Assembly: GCA_964539805.1 (NCBI GenBank)
Contig: CAZIKN010000003.1
Span: 1-64,000 of the forward strand
Source: M3007 sp964539805
GTDB lineage: Bacteria > Bacteroidota > Bacteroidia > Chitinophagales > Saprospiraceae
Length of the DNA stretch: 64,000 bases
Reading direction: 5' to 3'
Positions 17,085 through 26,003 of this stretch are shown one piece after another. A program made the translations under genes and the position numbers. Within the stretch, counting starts at the first letter, position 1, and each line of letters opens with the position of its first letter. The notes beneath the pieces were generated by a model, which saw only the letters and a list, made by a program, of their open reading frames with translations, was not told where the DNA came from and ran no database searches.

Positions 17085-17411
17085 ATGATTTTTGTAGCAG
17101 ATAGCGCAAAGGACAAAATCCAGGAGATCCGTGCTAAGGGCAGTATCTCCTCCGAGCACTTCATTCGAGTAAGTGTAGTGAGCGGCGGCTGCTCCGGCCT
17201 CTCCTACAAATTGGATTTCGACAACGAAAATAAGCCCAACGATCAGGTATTCGAGGACAATGGGATAAAGGTTGTCACTGACCTCAAGAGTTTTTTATAC
17301 CTTTTCAATACTACTTTGGAGTTCTCCGGCGGCTTGGATGGCAAAGGATTTTCGTTTAATAACCCCAATGCTTCGCGCACTTGTGGTTGTGGCGAAAGCT
17401 TTTCTGTGTAA
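17085..17411 (+). CDS. iscA: IscA/HesB-type Fe-S carrier
   Basis: 108 residues with the three A-type carrier cysteines: Cys36 (SGGCSGLSY), Cys100 and Cys102 (TCGCGESF). A-type carriers accept clusters from IscU and deliver them, often as [4Fe-4S], to targets such as respiratory enzymes. Last gene of the isc unit; a strong terminator starts 39 nt after the stop. Confidence 0.93.
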   Translation: MIFVADSAKDKIQEIRAKGSISSEHFIRVSVVSGGCSGLSYKLDFDNENKPNDQVFEDNGIKVVTDLKSFLYLFNTTLEFSGGLDGKGFSFNNPNASRTCGCGESFSV

Positions 17412-17450
17412 TTCTTGATTACAAGGTTCTGTTTTCCTGTACTTGCCAAC

Positions 17451-17491
17451 ATGAGTCATCCCGTATTTTCGGGGTGGCTCATGTTTTTTTT
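17451..17491 (+). terminator. Rho-independent terminator of the isc operon
   Basis: 13-bp stem ATGAGTCATCCCG / CGGGGTGGCTCAT with two G-U pairs, loop TATTTT, followed by eight T. It separates iscA from the reductase gene. Confidence 0.9.
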
Positions 17492-17513
17492 GCACATCAG
17501 GCAAACAAATCCA

Positions 17514-17544
17514 TTGGTATTCTAAGGCAATATTGCGACATTTG
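17514..17544 (+). promoter_or_regulatory. Likely promoter of the ferredoxin/flavodoxin reductase gene
   Basis: TTG at 17514-17516, 20-nt spacer, GACATTTG at 17537-17544 (one mismatch to TAnnTTTG), right after the isc terminator and 28 nt before the ATG at 17573. Confidence 0.45.
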
Positions 17545-17572
17545 CGCCTCTTTATATATTGTTGTCAATATC

Positions 17573-18598
17573 ATGTCAGTCCTCAAAAAAATAGAAACGG
17601 ATATCCTGATCATCGGGGCCGGCCCAGTGGGTTTGTTTGCAGTGTTTGAAGCCGGTTTGTTGAAAATGCGTTGCCATATCGTTGATGTTTTGCCTCAGGT
17701 TGGCGGTCAGTTATCCGAGATATACCCTAAAAAACCGATCTATGACATACCAGGATATCCAAGTGTGCTTGCAGGTGATCTCATCAAAAACCTGATGGAG
17801 CAAATAGCTCCTTTTCACCCGGGCTTTACCCTTGGCGAACGTGCAGAAACCCTTGAAAAACAAGAAGATGGGAAATGGGCGGTTACTACTTCAGAGGGTA
17901 CCATGCTCATCGCTCCCGTTATTTTTATAGCAGGAGGATTGGGCTGTTTTGAGCCTCGAAAACCACCCATTGACAATATCGAACAATTTGAAAACCGAGG
18001 CATTGAGTACTTTGTGCGCAATCCCGAATTTTACCGCAACCGCCGTGTGGTTATTGCAGGAGGTGGTGACTCCGCTTTGGACTGGTCCATTTTTCTTTCC
18101 GATGTCGCTAAGGAATTGGTATTAATCCATCGTCGCACAGAGTTTCGCGGCGCTCCTGACTCCGTAGAAAAGGTGATGGAATTGGCACAAAATGGACATA
18201 TTCGCCTGATTACCAATGCGCAGGTGACAGGTTTGCTGGGCCAGGATAAACTTACCGGAGTCGTTGTGCAACAGGACGAACAAGGAGAAATTCAACTTGA
18301 TGCAGATCATTTTGTTCCTCTTTTTGGCCTTACTCCAAAACTTGGACCGCTTGTTGAATGGGGGCTTGCCCTGGATAAAAATGCCATTGAGGTAAATACA
18401 GAGGACTACCGCACCAGTGTGCCCGGCATTTATGCTATTGGCGATATTAATACCTATAAAGGAAAATTGAAACTCATCCTCTGTGGCTTTCATGAGGCCA
18501 CATTAGCCTGCCAGTCTGCCTTTCAAACCGTCTTTCCTGACAAAAAACTATCCTTCAAATATACCACCGTTACAGGTATAGAAGGTATGGCAGTATAA
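17573..18598 (+). CDS. Ferredoxin/flavodoxin-NADP+ reductase, thioredoxin-reductase-like
   Basis: 342 residues from the ATG at 17573 (the open frame begins at 17381, but that part spans the isc terminator). FAD site GAGPVGL near 14-20 and NADPH site GGGDSALDW near 163-171; the ATG-like motif VPGIYAIGDI lies near the C-terminus. There is no CxxC redox pair, which separates it from thioredoxin reductase and fits the FNR group of Bacteroidota and Firmicutes. It would pass NADPH electrons to ferredoxin or flavodoxin. Closeness to isc suggests, but does not prove, a link to cluster assembly. Confidence 0.88.
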   Translation: MSVLKKIETDILIIGAGPVGLFAVFEAGLLKMRCHIVDVLPQVGGQLSEIYPKKPIYDIPGYPSVLAGDLIKNLMEQIAPFHPGFTLGERAETLEKQEDGKWAVTTSEGTMLIAPVIFIAGGLGCFEPRKPPIDNIEQFENRGIEYFVRNPEFYRNRRVVIAGGGDSALDWSIFLSDVAKELVLIHRRTEFRGAPDSVEKVMELAQNGHIRLITNAQVTGLLGQDKLTGVVVQQDEQGEIQLDADHFVPLFGLTPKLGPLVEWGLALDKNAIEVNTEDYRTSVPGIYAIGDINTYKGKLKLILCGFHEATLACQSAFQTVFPDKKLSFKYTTVTGIEGMAV

Positions 18599-18647
18599 AA
18601 TCCACATTGTCATAACGCATAACATTAACCTCATTTCAATTATTCTT

Positions 18648-19205
18648 ATGCGCTTGATTTTCAGTTTTTTATTGCTTCTTTTATTGGCATTTGTTAGCCA
18701 TTCCTGTAAAACTGATTATGAAAAAATGGTAGATAAGGAACTTGGGTCAGGCGTACGCAATGACTCCATTTTCTTTGGACTTTTTTTCGGTATGAGCCGC
18801 GATTCTTTTTATAAGCATTGCTTGGCGTTGAACAAAAGTGGCATGGTAACAAACGGCCCCGAAAACAATACAGTGTTGTATGTTTTCCAATCGTTCCGAT
18901 GCCCAATTGACATGAATTTTTTCCCGGAATTTGAAAAAAACACCATTTGCAAAATGGGGGTCTCTTTCAATTATCAATGCTGGGCACCTTGGAACAAAAA
19001 TTATTATGCCGAAACCATGCTCCCCGATGCCCGGCAAATTGTTGAAAAATGGTTTGGAAATGGGTTTTTAGAGATCAAGAAGCCCAAGTCAGGACGTTCC
19101 TTGTGGGTAAAGGTGGCTGGCAACCGTCAGGTAATGTATTATGTCAAAGACGACAAAACACTGCGCTTGGAAATTCAGGATTTGTTGGCCAAGCCTTTGG
19201 AATAA
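18648..19205 (+). CDS. Hypothetical lipoprotein
   Basis: 185 residues. The N-terminus (hydrophobic stretch then SHSC at 17-20) is a lipoprotein signal, so the mature protein would start at Cys20 and be membrane anchored. The rest has the look of a small alpha/beta domain (IFFGLFFGMSRDSFYKHC, DARQIVEKWFGNGF) but no family is recognised. It lies 49 nt after the reductase gene and could share its mRNA. Confidence 0.6.
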   Translation: MRLIFSFLLLLLLAFVSHSCKTDYEKMVDKELGSGVRNDSIFFGLFFGMSRDSFYKHCLALNKSGMVTNGPENNTVLYVFQSFRCPIDMNFFPEFEKNTICKMGVSFNYQCWAPWNKNYYAETMLPDARQIVEKWFGNGFLEIKKPKSGRSLWVKVAGNRQVMYYVKDDKTLRLEIQDLLAKPLE

Positions 19206-19224
19206 TGAAATTTTTATACATTTG
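19196..19224 (+). promoter_or_regulatory. Likely promoter of the first esterase gene
   Basis: TTTG at 19196-19199 and TACATTTG at 19217-19224 (exact TAnnTTTG) with a 17-nt spacer, 77 nt before the ATG at 19302. Confidence 0.4.
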
Positions 19225-19301
19225 CCCATGACAGCTTAGCAATATCTAATATTACATCACATACGCTGTTCAGCACAACTTATGTGGTAAAAATCAATTT
19301 T

Positions 19302-20033
19302 ATGAAACGAGAAATACACAATTGGTTCAGCCCAAGACTGAACAAAAACATGGAGATTGCGGTATATGGCCATTTTGGCTTTGCACTCCTTATGCTGCCC
19401 ACTGCTGCGGCAGACTATTTGGAATACGAGCGTTTTCACCTTATCTCTGTGTTGGAACCTTACATTGAGGCCGGTAAAGTCAAGATTTTCTCTATCAACA
19501 GCATTAACTCCGAAGCTTGGTTGAACAATCGTATGCATCCAAGGCACAAAGCCATCCGCCATCAACAGTTCAATGCTTATGTGGAAAACGAGGTTGTGCC
19601 ATTTATTAGAATGCATACCTCCGACAGTACTCCAATCATCACCACTGGGGCCTCGTTGGGCGCTTTGCACTCCGCCAACCTGTTTTTCCGTCGCCCAGAC
19701 CTGTTCGGTGGCACCATCGCTATGTCCGGTGTGTATGACCTGACATCCTACACCAAAGGTTATTTTGATGAGGACGTCTATTTCAATTCCCCTTGCCATT
19801 ATTTGCCCAACTTGAATGATGAACACACCCTAAACCTGCTTCGCAGAAGCGGACACATTCATATCCTTACTGGTTCAGGCGATTATGAAGACCCCGATTC
19901 CTCACGCAACCTGTCAACTATTCTGAGCAACAAAGGTATTCCCCATGAGTTGGATATCTGGGGCTGGGATATGCGACATGACTGGCCAACCTGGCGCGCC
20001 ATGCTGCCTTATTACATTGATTCAAGGTTTTGA
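19302..20033 (+). CDS. Esterase-family alpha/beta hydrolase
   Basis: 243 residues from the ATG at 19302 (a GTG at 19284 is in frame). The nucleophile elbow GASLGA lies near residue 122, followed by LFGGTIAMSGVYD as in the esterase D/Fes-like group. A late Asp (GSGDYEDPD) and His (MRHDWPTW) complete a plausible triad. No signal peptide, so probably cytosolic, unlike the neighbouring esterase. Acts on an unknown ester. It does not closely resemble the next gene beyond the fold. Confidence 0.75.
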   Translation: MKREIHNWFSPRLNKNMEIAVYGHFGFALLMLPTAAADYLEYERFHLISVLEPYIEAGKVKIFSINSINSEAWLNNRMHPRHKAIRHQQFNAYVENEVVPFIRMHTSDSTPIITTGASLGALHSANLFFRRPDLFGGTIAMSGVYDLTSYTKGYFDEDVYFNSPCHYLPNLNDEHTLNLLRRSGHIHILTGSGDYEDPDSSRNLSTILSNKGIPHELDIWGWDMRHDWPTWRAMLPYYIDSRF

Positions 20034-20049
20034 TTATTTTTGAATAATA

Positions 20050-20125
20050 TTTTTTGAACCACAAAAGGCATGAAGGCCACAAAAATTATCTTTTGTGTTC
20101 TTTGTGCCTTTTGTGGTTCAAAAAA
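20050..20125. repeat. Large intergenic palindrome (35-bp arms)
   Basis: Arms 20050-20084 and 20091-20125 pair at about 31 of 35 positions around a 6-nt loop ATTATC; outer 21 bp (TTTTTTGAACCACAAAAGGC and the next A) are perfect. A partial third copy (TTTGTGGTTCAAA) follows at about 20133. Typical of the AACCACAAAGGCAC-type dispersed palindromes of Bacteroidota. Confidence 0.85.
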
Positions 20126-20178
20126 CAATCACTTTGTGGTTCAAATCTGACTACTCAGGAAGATTTATTAATTTAACC

Positions 20179-21006
20179 ATGAGATACTTAATATTCATCT
20201 TGCTGACTATCAATACTTTGGATGCCAAAAACCAACTCAATGCCGGAAATATTGACACTCTTGAACTTTTTTCGCCATCCATGCGAAAAAACATAAAGTG
20301 TATCATCATTACACCCAACAACTATTCTGTGTTGGGTGAGCGATACCCGGTATTGTATCTCTTGCACGGATGGAGCGGCCACTTCGCATCATGGTTGGGT
20401 GATGCACCACAATTGCGCCAGCATGCTGATACCTATAATATGCTAATCGTGTGTCCGGATGGTGGCTATGACAGCTGGTATTTGGATAGTCCAGTGGACA
20501 GCACTGTTCGATATGACACCCACATCAGTACGGAAGTAGTCGCCTTTGTGGATTATTACTATCATACGCGCCGCGAAAAAAGTGGAAGAGCTATTGCAGG
20601 CCTAAGCATGGGTGGCCATGGGGCTATGTCTATAGCCATTAAACACCCCGAAGTGTTTGGTGCTGCGGGAAGCATGGCTGGCGGCCTTGACCTGCGCCCT
20701 TTTCAAAAGAACAACTGGGATCTTCAAGGGGTGTTGGGCAATCCACTGTCCAACTGGAACAATTGGGAATCCGTCTCCGTCGTCAATCTTGTATCTCGTA
20801 TCATTCCCAATAGTTTGTCTTTGATCATTGATTGTGGCGTGGACGATTTTTTTATAGAAACCAATAGAAGCATGCACGAAAAATTAGTGAAAGCCAACAT
20901 TCCCCATGAATACACCGAACGACCGGGGGAACACAATGGTGCGTATTGGGGCAAGGCCATTGATATACAGCTCGTATTTTTCGATCATTTCTTTAAGCAA
21001 CTTTAG
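20179..21006 (+). CDS. Exported esterase D-like hydrolase
   Basis: 275 residues from the ATG at 20179; the longer open frame upstream crosses the palindrome and is unlikely to be translated. Weak signal peptide (ends TLDAKN). PVLYLLHGWSG (oxyanion loop), GLSMGGHGA (nucleophile elbow, about residue 140), GVDDFF (Asp) and PGEHNGAYW (His) give a complete putative esterase triad, close to the feruloyl/acetyl esterase D-like family. It would act in the periplasm on acyl esters, perhaps of plant sugars, but the substrate is not set by the sequence. Confidence 0.85.
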   Translation: MRYLIFILLTINTLDAKNQLNAGNIDTLELFSPSMRKNIKCIIITPNNYSVLGERYPVLYLLHGWSGHFASWLGDAPQLRQHADTYNMLIVCPDGGYDSWYLDSPVDSTVRYDTHISTEVVAFVDYYYHTRREKSGRAIAGLSMGGHGAMSIAIKHPEVFGAAGSMAGGLDLRPFQKNNWDLQGVLGNPLSNWNNWESVSVVNLVSRIIPNSLSLIIDCGVDDFFIETNRSMHEKLVKANIPHEYTERPGEHNGAYWGKAIDIQLVFFDHFFKQL

Positions 21007-21011
21007 TCTGC

Positions 21012-21019
21012 TATCTTTG
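21012..21019 (+). promoter_or_regulatory. -7 box of the FG-GAP lipoprotein gene
   Basis: TATCTTTG, exact TAnnTTTG match, 44 nt before the ATG at 21064. Confidence 0.45.
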
Positions 21020-21063
21020 CAATTCTGTGAATAAACTGACCATTCACGGTTCAATTTGTACTT

Positions 21064-24000
21064 GTGAAACATAACAGCAACATACCCCCACGCAGCCTGT
21101 CCTGCTATCAAACAATATTGCTTTTTTGGGTGTTGGCCATAAGTGCTTGCCAGAAAAACCCGGCATCCCACCAAAAACAAAGCAGGTTTGAATTGATGCC
21201 CTCCGAACATACCGGAATCAACTTTAGGAATGACGTGCCCTATTCCGACAGCTTTAATTGTTATGTCTTTCGCAATTTTTACAATGGTGGCGGAGTAGGC
21301 ATTGGTGATGTCAACAATGATGGATTGCCAGACCTTTTCTTTTGTGGCAACATGGTAAGTAACCGCCTTTATCTTAACAGAGGCAATTTTCAATTTGAAG
21401 ATATCACAGCAAAAGCAGGGCTTTTGTCGCAGAACATTTGGACCACTGGCGTTGCCATGGTAGATGTCAATGGTGATGGATGGCTTGATATTTACACCTG
21501 TAAATCAGGAGATCCCAAGGGACAAAAACGTTACAATGAACTGTTTATCAATAACAAAGACGCTGCTATCAATGGATCGGCCCCTACGTTCCGAGAAGAG
21601 GCTGCCCTTTGGGGTTTGGACAACAAAGGGCTGAGCACCCACGCGGCTTTTTTTGATTATGACCGTGATGGCGATCTGGATTGTTATCTCCTCAACAATT
21701 CCATGCGTAGTGTGGGCGGTTATGATTATCGCCCGGGGCAACGGAATGTCCCCGATCCTGAAGGCGGCAACAAGCTGTTGCGCAACGATGGCCAGTATTT
21801 TAAGGATATCAGCGCAGAGGCTGGTATTTATCGTTCTGCTATAGGTTTTGGACTGGGCGTAACCGTTGGCGATTATGATGCTGATGGTTGGCAGGATTTA
21901 TTTGTGTCCAATGACTTTTTTGAACGCGATTACCTGTACAGAAATCTTGGAAATGGTCGCTTTGAAGAAGTATTAACCCAAAAAATTGCAGAAATATCCA
22001 AAGGCTCCATGGGGGCAGATATGGCAGACCTGAACAATGACGGCCTTCCGGAAATTTTTGTCACCGAAATGACGCCCCCTGACGATGCACGCTATAAAAC
22101 AAAAGCCGCTTTTGACAACTGGAACACCTACCAGTTTATGACCCAAACAGGTTATCATAGGCAATTTGGGCGCAATGTGCTTCAAATTAATCAAAATGGA
22201 ACGTTTTTCGACGTTGGTCGCCAGGCAGGCGTGGCCTTTACTGATTGGAGCTGGGGTGCCTTGCTTGCTGATTTTGACAATGATGGCTGGAAAGATATAT
22301 TTGTCGCCAATGGAATTGGAAAAGATCTTTTAGATCAGGATTATATCAATTTTTATGCTGATCCCGCAGCCATCCAGAAAGTACTTCGTGAAAACCCCGG
22401 ACAAGGTATAAAAACCTTGATTGATGCCATGCCCTCTGTGCCAATAGCCAATTTCCTTTTCCAAAACAAAGGAGATGCCCAAGCCCTAACATTCAATAAT
22501 GTATCCTCTGACTGGGGCCTTGGTACAGCATCCTTTTCCAATGGCTCTGCCTATGGCGATTTAGATGGTGACGGCGACCTTGATCTCGTGGTCAATAATG
22601 TCAATATGCCTTGTTTTGTTTACCGAAATAACAGCGCCTCGTCAGATAAGAGAGATGCCAACTGGCTGAAAATCAAAATTCAGGGCGAAGGCAAGAATAC
22701 TTTCGGCCTCGGAACCAAGGCCAAGGTGCACGTAGCAGGGCAAACCCTTTATCAAGAGCTAGCGCCCATGCGGGGTTTTGAATCCTGCGTGGAGCCTGTA
22801 CTGCATTTCGGCTTGGGCAGTCATACCATCGTTGATGAGGTAGAACTGCTCTTCCCCTCTGGCAAAGTCTGGAAGGCGAAACAACTTATAGTCAATCAAT
22901 TACTGACCGTTGCTGAGTCTTCGGCTTCTGACGGGACTGCCAATATGCTCCCCTCACGCACTAAACCAATATTTGCTACAGCGAAAGTGGCTGATTTTCA
23001 ACATATTGAAAAACCGTACAACGATTTTGATCAGGAACCCCTCAATTTTCGAATGTACTCCGCCGAAGGCCCGGCGCTTGCCGTAGCCGATGTCAATGCC
23101 GATGGACTGGAGGATTTTTTTGTTGGTGGCGCAGCAGCTCAGGCAGCCAGGCTGTTCATACAAAATAAAGACGGTTCATTTAATGTATCTCAACAAGTTG
23201 ATTTCGAGCAGGATAAAGCCGGTGAAGATGTAACGGCCATTTTTTTTGATGCAAATGCAGATGGTGCCCCGGATCTATATGTAGGCAGTGGCAGCAGTGA
23301 GTTTCAGCCCGGTGAATTGGCCTTGAGCGACCGCCTTTACCTCAATAACGGAAAGGGGCATTTCCGAAAAAAAGCCGACGCATTACCCGGTCAAAAACCA
23401 TTTAGTACCGCTTGCGCCCGCGCAGCAGACATGGATGGCGATGGTGATATAGATGTGTTTGCCGGCATGAGAATGGTGCCCGGCCACTATGCTCAGGAGC
23501 CAACTTCTTTCCTGATGTTGAATGATGGATCGGGCAATTTTAAACCGCAGCCAATGCGCGGTTTGGGCATGGTAACTGATGCCGCCTGGGCTGACGTGGA
23601 CGGAGACCGCGATCCTGACCTGATCGTAATCGGAGAATGGGAGCCCGTGCGTATTTTTCAAAATAATTCCGGCCAGTTAAGTGAACTAAAACCCAATAGC
23701 CTGAGCCAAAGCAATGGTTGGTGGAATCATATTCACGCCGCTGACTTAGATGCTGATGGAGATACGGACTTTGTACTGGGCAACTGGGGAGACAACTCAA
23801 GATTTAAGGCCTCTGAGCAACAACCTATGTCGCTTTATATCTCTGATTTTGATCAAAATGGCCGCGATGAAAGCATTTTGTGCCAATACAACGGCGAACG
23901 GATCTACCCCATGGTGCTGCGCAATGATTTGGTCAAACAATTGCCGGCACTAAAGAAAAAATACCTCAAATTTGAACAGTACCAAAATCAGTGCATAACA

Positions 24001-24417
24001 GACATATTTACAGCCGAACAATTAAAAATGGCCGCTGAAAAAAAGGTTTACAGCCTGAAAACCAGTGTTTTATGGAACAAAGGGGGAGGAAATTTCGAAC
24101 TGATCGCCCTACCCTATGCTGCTCAGCAAACACCAGTTTTTGCCATTTGCACCTTGGATGCCAATGGAGATGGGCAATTGGATATCGTGATGGCAGGCAA
24201 CCATGAACGCTGCAAGCCAGAAACCGGTATTTATCTCGGATCTGATGGTGTTTTGCTTTTGAACAGTGGCAGCAATGGTTTTATAGCAGCGCCAAACGAC
24301 GGCCTGTCCCTGTCCGGAGTGACTCGTGCCCTCAGCATCATTAAAGCAAAAAACCAAACAACAATCATGGCCGCACAAAACAATGGGAGCCTTATGTTTT
24401 ATCGCCCAAACCGCTGA
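21064..24417 (+). CDS. FG-GAP/VCBS-repeat lipoprotein with ASPIC/UnbV domain
   Basis: 1117 residues. Lipoprotein signal LAISAC (Cys29). At least ten repeats of the form D.N.DG..D(L/I)(F/Y/D) (for example GDVNNDGLPDLFF near 80, DLDGDGDLDLVV near 500, DMDGDGDIDVF near 790) form one or two calcium-binding beta-propellers. Residues about 535-615 match the ASPIC/UnbV domain (WLKIKIQGEGKNTFGLG). This architecture is common in Bacteroidota surface lipoproteins, sometimes next to SusC/SusD genes; none is adjacent here. Likely surface-exposed binding; no enzyme activity is implied. Confidence 0.9.
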   Translation: MKHNSNIPPRSLSCYQTILLFWVLAISACQKNPASHQKQSRFELMPSEHTGINFRNDVPYSDSFNCYVFRNFYNGGGVGIGDVNNDGLPDLFFCGNMVSNRLYLNRGNFQFEDITAKAGLLSQNIWTTGVAMVDVNGDGWLDIYTCKSGDPKGQKRYNELFINNKDAAINGSAPTFREEAALWGLDNKGLSTHAAFFDYDRDGDLDCYLLNNSMRSVGGYDYRPGQRNVPDPEGGNKLLRNDGQYFKDISAEAGIYRSAIGFGLGVTVGDYDADGWQDLFVSNDFFERDYLYRNLGNGRFEEVLTQKIAEISKGSMGADMADLNNDGLPEIFVTEMTPPDDARYKTKAAFDNWNTYQFMTQTGYHRQFGRNVLQINQNGTFFDVGRQAGVAFTDWSWGALLADFDNDGWKDIFVANGIGKDLLDQDYINFYADPAAIQKVLRENPGQGIKTLIDAMPSVPIANFLFQNKGDAQALTFNNVSSDWGLGTASFSNGSAYGDLDGDGDLDLVVNNVNMPCFVYRNNSASSDKRDANWLKIKIQGEGKNTFGLGTKAKVHVAGQTLYQELAPMRGFESCVEPVLHFGLGSHTIVDEVELLFPSGKVWKAKQLIVNQLLTVAESSASDGTANMLPSRTKPIFATAKVADFQHIEKPYNDFDQEPLNFRMYSAEGPALAVADVNADGLEDFFVGGAAAQAARLFIQNKDGSFNVSQQVDFEQDKAGEDVTAIFFDANADGAPDLYVGSGSSEFQPGELALSDRLYLNNGKGHFRKKADALPGQKPFSTACARAADMDGDGDIDVFAGMRMVPGHYAQEPTSFLMLNDGSGNFKPQPMRGLGMVTDAAWADVDGDRDPDLIVIGEWEPVRIFQNNSGQLSELKPNSLSQSNGWWNHIHAADLDADGDTDFVLGNWGDNSRFKASEQQPMSLYISDFDQNGRDESILCQYNGERIYPMVLRNDLVKQLPALKKKYLKFEQYQNQCITDIFTAEQLKMAAEKKVYSLKTSVLWNKGGGNFELIALPYAAQQTPVFAICTLDANGDGQLDIVMAGNHERCKPETGIYLGSDGVLLLNSGSNGFIAAPNDGLSLSGVTRALSIIKAKNQTTIMAAQNNGSLMFYRPNR

Positions 24418-24513
24418 TTTCCTTTTTTCATCCGTCGTTTTGCGTCATTTATCCAACTATTTTCCCTATCAGTGCATGCTAAAAGTATTCTTGCGCTTGA
24501 AAAATTGAGATTT

Positions 24514-25983
24514 ATGAAAAATTCGCAACCCAAACGTAAAAGAACCCTGTTGTACATCGGCATTGCCGCACTTCTGCTACTGATTGTAGCTGCGGTGATA
24601 AAAGCCCGCAGCAAACCCAAAGGGGAGGAAGTTTCTGTTGAAAAAGTGCAAAAACGGACCATCAAGGAAACCGTGAGCGGAAGTGGCAAGATCTTCCCCG
24701 AAACGGAAGTCAAAATCAGCTCTGATGTATCAGGTGAAATCATTGACCTATACGTCAAAGAAGGTGATTCCGTTACCATTGGTCAGATATTGGCAAAAAT
24801 ACAACCCGATCAATACCAAAGCGCCGTTGAACAAGGTGAGGCTTCCGTCAATACCGCCCGTGCGCAGCGAGAGATTTCTGCAACCAATTTTAAGGCAAGT
24901 ACAGCCCAGTTGGAGCAGTTAAAAGCCGATAAGACAAGGGCTTTTGCCCAATTGGACATTTCGCGCAGGGATTTTCAGCGCAATGAAAAATTGCTGAAGG
25001 AAGGTGTGATTTCACAACGTGAATTTGACAATGCCCAGGGCAGTCTTAAAGCCGCTGAGGCCGCCGCCGCTGTGGCTGATGCCGCGCTGAATGCTGCAGA
25101 AAGCTCTTTGATGTCCACTAAAGAGAATATCAGGGTAGCGGAATTTGGGGTAAACAGTGCCGGAGCGCGCCTCAAAGAGCTTCGTACCAGCCTTTCTCGC
25201 ACCATTATCAGGGCTCCCGTCAGCGGTATTGTCAGTAAACTGAATGTAGAACGCGGCGAAAGGGTAGTCGGCACCCTTCAAATGGCAGGTACCGAGATGA
25301 TGCGCATTGCCAACCTTAGCGGCATGGAAGTACAAGTAGATGTCAGTGAAAATGACATCCTGAAGGTAGCCTTAGGCGATGATGCCGATATTGAAGTGGA
25401 TGCTTATTTAGGGCGAATGTTCAAAGGCAAAGTTACTGAAATAGCCAATAGTGCCAACAATGTAGGAAGCGTAGGAAGTTCCTTGAATACCGATCAGGTG
25501 ACCAATTTCGTGGTCAAGATCAGGGTAGATCCAAACTCGTACACCGATTTGGTCAAAGACGGCAAGCGATACCCTTTCCGACCCGGCATGTCAGCAGCAG
25601 TAGATATTTTTACCGAAACGGCTGAAAATGTTTGGAGCGTGCCGCTGATCTCTGTAACCGCCCGCGAGGACAAAGAAAAAGAGAAAAGCAAAAAAGAAGA
25701 GTTGGAAGAAAGCAATAAAGTAGTAAATGTCAGCCAAATAGAGCGCAATCGAATCCAGGAAATCGTTTTTGTCCAAATCGGTGATACCGTTGCTATTCGT
25801 CCTGTAAAGACGGGTGTGCAGGACAATGAGTTCATAGAAGTTATCTCCGGCCTTGAGGAAGGCGAGATCGTGGTAACTGGGCCTTATTCTGCGATAGCCC
25901 GCAAATTGGAAAGCGGAACCCGTATCAGGATACTGGACGAAAAAGAAAAGAAGAAGAAAGAAAAGAAAAAGGAGGAGGATTGA
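24514..25983 (+). CDS. RND/ABC efflux periplasmic adaptor (membrane fusion protein)
   Basis: 489 residues from the ATG at 24514. One N-terminal membrane anchor (12-26), lipoyl/biotinyl-like half-motifs (SGEIIDLYVKEGDSVTIGQIL near 78 and RAPVSGIVSKLNVERGERV near 232), a long alanine-rich coiled-coil hairpin between them (about 110-225), a beta-barrel domain, and a lysine/glutamate-rich tail. Fits HlyD/MacA-type adaptors that bridge an inner-membrane pump and an outer-membrane channel. No pump or TolC-like gene follows: the next gene is on the other strand. Confidence 0.9.
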   Translation: MKNSQPKRKRTLLYIGIAALLLLIVAAVIKARSKPKGEEVSVEKVQKRTIKETVSGSGKIFPETEVKISSDVSGEIIDLYVKEGDSVTIGQILAKIQPDQYQSAVEQGEASVNTARAQREISATNFKASTAQLEQLKADKTRAFAQLDISRRDFQRNEKLLKEGVISQREFDNAQGSLKAAEAAAAVADAALNAAESSLMSTKENIRVAEFGVNSAGARLKELRTSLSRTIIRAPVSGIVSKLNVERGERVVGTLQMAGTEMMRIANLSGMEVQVDVSENDILKVALGDDADIEVDAYLGRMFKGKVTEIANSANNVGSVGSSLNTDQVTNFVVKIRVDPNSYTDLVKDGKRYPFRPGMSAAVDIFTETAENVWSVPLISVTAREDKEKEKSKKEELEESNKVVNVSQIERNRIQEIVFVQIGDTVAIRPVKTGVQDNEFIEVISGLEEGEIVVTGPYSAIARKLESGTRIRILDEKEKKKKEKKKEED

Positions 25984-26003
25984 TTTTTGCCATAAACAGA
26001 CAT

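Noticed and set aside
17381..17572. 64-codon N-terminal extension of the ferredoxin/flavodoxin reductase
   Set aside because: It runs through the isc terminator hairpin and a likely promoter; FAD motif position fits the ATG at 17573.
19302..21006. The two neighbouring esterase genes as a recent tandem duplication
   Set aside because: Nucleophile motifs (GASLGA versus GLSMGG), localisation and flanking sequence differ; they share only the fold.
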